NCBI RefSeq assembly: GCF_008710135.1
Contig: NZ_VYKK01000008.1
Location: 1 to 64,000, forward strand
DNA: 64,000 nucleotides
Source: Paenibacillus spiritus
GTDB lineage: Bacteria > Bacillota > Bacilli > Paenibacillales > Paenibacillaceae
Reading direction: 5' to 3'
This document shows, piece after piece, positions 62,120 to 64,000 of this stretch. The translations under genes and the position numbers were made by a program. The notes under the pieces were generated by a model, which saw only the letters and a program-made list of their open reading frames with translations, searched no databases and was not told the DNA's origin. Position 1 is the stretch's first letter, and each line of letters starts with the position of its first letter.

Positions 62120-63301
62120 TTACCGCTTGACGGCGCTCTGCTCACGAACACCGTCGCCGATGCCGCAGACGTAGAAATCGCCGGTAAGACCGGTGCGTTC
62201 CTTATAGGCCGCTCCGACCTCCGCAATGAACCGTTCCACCTCATCTTCGTGAACCAGGGAGACGGTACAGCCGCCGAACCCGGCGCCGGTCATGCGCGAT
62301 CCGAGCGTGCCGGGGATGCGCTGCGCCTCTTCCACCATGACGTCCAGCTCCGGGCAGCTTACTTCGTAGAGATCGCGGAGCGATTCATGCGAGGCGTTCA
62401 TGAACGCCCCGAACGTCCGGAGGTCGCCGCGCCGCAGCGCCTCGACCGAATCCAGCACGCGCCGGTTCTCGGTTACAACGTGCTGCGCCCGCCGCAGCAC
62501 TGTCTCGTCCCGGATCGCATCCTTGTGCGCTTCCAGTTCTTGAGGCGTCAGTCCGGCCAGACAAGCCAGCTCCGACACCCTCGTTCGCAGCGCGGCAAGC
62601 GCTTCATCGCACTGGGAGCGGCGTTCATTGTACTTGGAATCAACCAGGCCGCGGCGTTTGTTGGTGTTGCCGATAATGAGCTTATAGTTCCCGGCCTCAA
62701 ACTTCACCAGCTCGTAATCCAGCGTGTCGCACATCAGCAGAATCGCATGGCTGCGGCGTCCGACCGCGACCGCGAACTGGTCCATGATGCCGGAGTTGAC
62801 GCCGACATAGCCGTTCTCCGCCCGTTGGGACAGCCGCGCAATTTCTACGGTATCGGTGTCTCCGCCCTCGAGTGTCAGGAAGGCGAAGGCGGTCACGACC
62901 TCAATCGAGGCCGATGAGGACAGGCCCGCTCCGTTGGGAATATCCCCGTGGAAGAGCAGGTCGTAGCCCCGGGTCGGCGCGATTCCTGTCTTGGCCAGCT
63001 CCACCAGTACGCCGACGGGGTAATCCACCCATTCGCCGGTCTTCGCAAGACCAATGTCGGGAATGCGGATATCCGCTTCATACTCAAAATGCGTGGAGAC
63101 GAACCGGACCCGGTCGTCCTCCCGCGGACGGGCCAGCAGCGTTGTGCCGAATTCCAGCGCGGCCGGAAGCACGTAGCCTCCGTTGTAATCGAGATGCTCT
63201 CCGATCAGATTAACCCGTCCCGGAGCGTAGAACACACGCGTCTCCGCGCCGGTGTCCCCATGCTTGCGGATAAAGCTCTCCTGCAAATCCGATATGCTCA
63301 T
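62120..63301 (-). CDS. galK: Galactokinase
   Basis: 393 residues of the GHMP kinase family: APGRVNLIGEHLDYNGGYVLP (galactose-binding), PNGAGLSSSASIEV (ATP loop), and GAGFGGCTVSL at the C terminus. Phosphorylates galactose to galactose-1-phosphate. First gene of galK-galE-galT, divergent from the AraC-type regulator, with an AT-rich shared control region (63302-63446). Confidence 0.96.
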   Translation of the reverse strand: MSISDLQESFIRKHGDTGAETRVFYAPGRVNLIGEHLDYNGGYVLPAALEFGTTLLARPREDDRVRFVSTHFEYEADIRIPDIGLAKTGEWVDYPVGVLVELAKTGIAPTRGYDLLFHGDIPNGAGLSSSASIEVVTAFAFLTLEGGDTDTVEIARLSQRAENGYVGVNSGIMDQFAVAVGRRSHAILLMCDTLDYELVKFEAGNYKLIIGNTNKRRGLVDSKYNERRSQCDEALAALRTRVSELACLAGLTPQELEAHKDAIRDETVLRRAQHVVTENRRVLDSVEALRRGDLRTFGAFMNASHESLRDLYEVSCPELDVMVEEAQRIPGTLGSRMTGAGFGGCTVSLVHEDEVERFIAEVGAAYKERTGLTGDFYVCGIGDGVREQSAVKR

Positions 63302-63446
63302 AAATGATGCGCCATCCTTTCGCCGTTCAAGCGAAATCTCGCCCTTCCGGCTTCTTTATGGCTATATTATAATAAAAACAGGTGCGCGCCGATAATGCAA
63401 TCATGTGCGTTACTCATGGACAAATGTGACAATGGACGGTGAGCTT

Positions 63447-64000
63447 ATGAGTCTGCCCGAACCCGATTACGCTGTCGCCTCCAATCCGCTGTACAACGAG
63501 AAGGATGCCCTCAGCGTTCTCTTCGCCGGACGCAGCCAGACCCGGGCGCTGCATCAGGCCGGACCCAAGATCTACGATTATTACCTGCTGCATTATATCG
63601 AATCCGGAAGGGGAATCTTCCGCACGGAGCACCGCACCTACTCGCTTGGCGCCGGCGACCTCTTCCTGATCCATCCCGCCCGGCTCGTCAGCTACGTCTC
63701 CGACGAAGAGACGCCCTGGCGCTACCGGTGGATGGCCTTCGCCGGCGCCGAAGCGGACCGGCTGGTCGCCGGCGCGGGCTTCACTCCGGCTGATCCCGTA
63801 GTCTCCGCGGGGAAGAGCAGCATCATTCCCCGGGCGCTGGCCGGCATCATGGAAGCCTTCGGCTCAGGCCGCGAAAGCGGCGTCCTGACGGCGCTCGGCT
63901 GCCTGTATCTGACGCTCGGGGAGGCCGCTTCCCGGCTTGTCCCCGAGGAGCGCCCCGCCGGACCGGATTCCCAGGCGAAGCGGACGGTCATGCAAATGAT
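63447..64000 (+). CDS. AraC-family transcriptional regulator, N-terminal part (cut by window end)
   Basis: About 184 residues seen, starting MSLPEPDYAVASN. The visible part is a cupin-like AraC ligand-binding domain (YYLLHYIESGRGIFRTEHRTYSLGAGDLFLIHPARLVSY) followed by a helical linker. The DNA-binding domain would lie beyond the window. Divergent placement to galK suggests it may control the galactose genes, perhaps as a sugar-responsive activator. Start uncertain: ATG 63432 is also in frame; neither has a strong ribosome-binding site. Confidence 0.78.
   Translation, partial: MSLPEPDYAVASNPLYNEKDALSVLFAGRSQTRALHQAGPKIYDYYLLHYIESGRGIFRTEHRTYSLGAGDLFLIHPARLVSYVSDEETPWRYRWMAFAGAEADRLVAGAGFTPADPVVSAGKSSIIPRALAGIMEAFGSGRESGVLTALGCLYLTLGEAASRLVPEERPAGPDSQAKRTVMQM

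Noticed and set aside
1..64000. tRNA, rRNA, CRISPR array or prophage
   Set aside because: No cloverleaf-like conserved sequences, no regular spaced repeats and no structural phage genes were seen; the YvlD-like holin-family protein alone is not phage evidence.

Overview
The window looks like a chromosomal segment of a GC-rich, xylan-degrading, spore-forming Paenibacillus or close relative. Supporting signs are a very large S-layer-anchored GH10 xylanase, YesM/YesN two-component regulators, a GH52 beta-xylosidase, CotF-type coat proteins, a Spo0E-like protein, SAM-I and T-box leaders, and gene order shared with Bacillus (pheS-pheT-zapA-mutS2-yshE, alaR-alaT, yuaF-floT, ptsG-ptsH-ptsI with glcT). 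No rRNA, tRNA, CRISPR array or prophage was seen. These assignments come from reading the sequence and from remembered family features; no database search was run.

Layout. 1-4.6 kb: methionine genes metA-metI under a SAM-I riboswitch, then corA with an unusual leader; this block is bracketed by two inverted copies of an insertion-sequence end, followed by an AT-rich lipoprotein gene. 4.6-12.3 kb: housekeeping genes (HRDC protein, ROK sugar kinase, 5'-3' exonuclease, ArsC/Spx-like protein, RluA-type pseudouridine synthase, cobalamin adenosyltransferase, Spo0E-like protein, alaR-alaT). 12.3-29.6 kb: a xylan-utilization locus. The secreted xylanase XynA1 (+) converges on a minus-strand series: lplA-lplB-ytcP (oligosaccharide ABC importer), YesN-YesM-YesN, intracellular GH10 xylanase, GH52 beta-xylosidase and a leaderless CE4 deacetylase. 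XynA1 would cut xylan at the cell surface, the importer would bring in oligomers, and the last three enzymes would deacetylate and hydrolyse them in the cytoplasm.

29.7-33.2 kb: two coat proteins, a FAD oxidoreductase and an MFS transporter. 33.2-45 kb: a core block read leftwards from pheS-pheT (T-box) through a giant ZapA coiled-coil fusion and a GGDEF protein to mutS2-yshE-zinc ribbon; a yvlD-like gene lies on the other strand. 45-57 kb: a second GGDEF protein, a cytoplasmic pullulanase with a C-terminal starch-binding domain, the glucose PTS (glcT, ptsG with GlcT antiterminator, ptsH, ptsI), then yuaF-floT behind a sigma-W-like promoter. 57-64 kb: an AT-rich gene of unknown function, an iron alcohol dehydrogenase, the galK-galE-galT operon, and a divergent AraC-type regulator cut by the window edge.

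Most interesting points: the ZapA fusion of about 750 residues; the cytoplasmic acetyl-xylo-oligosaccharide module with two YesN regulators around one YesM and an 11-bp motif shared by the xynA1 and lplA upstream regions; the corA leader with a short reading frame and terminator; the palindrome between -35 and -10 of ptsG; the pullulanase with its starch-binding domain at the wrong end; and the inverted IS ends around metI-metA-corA.
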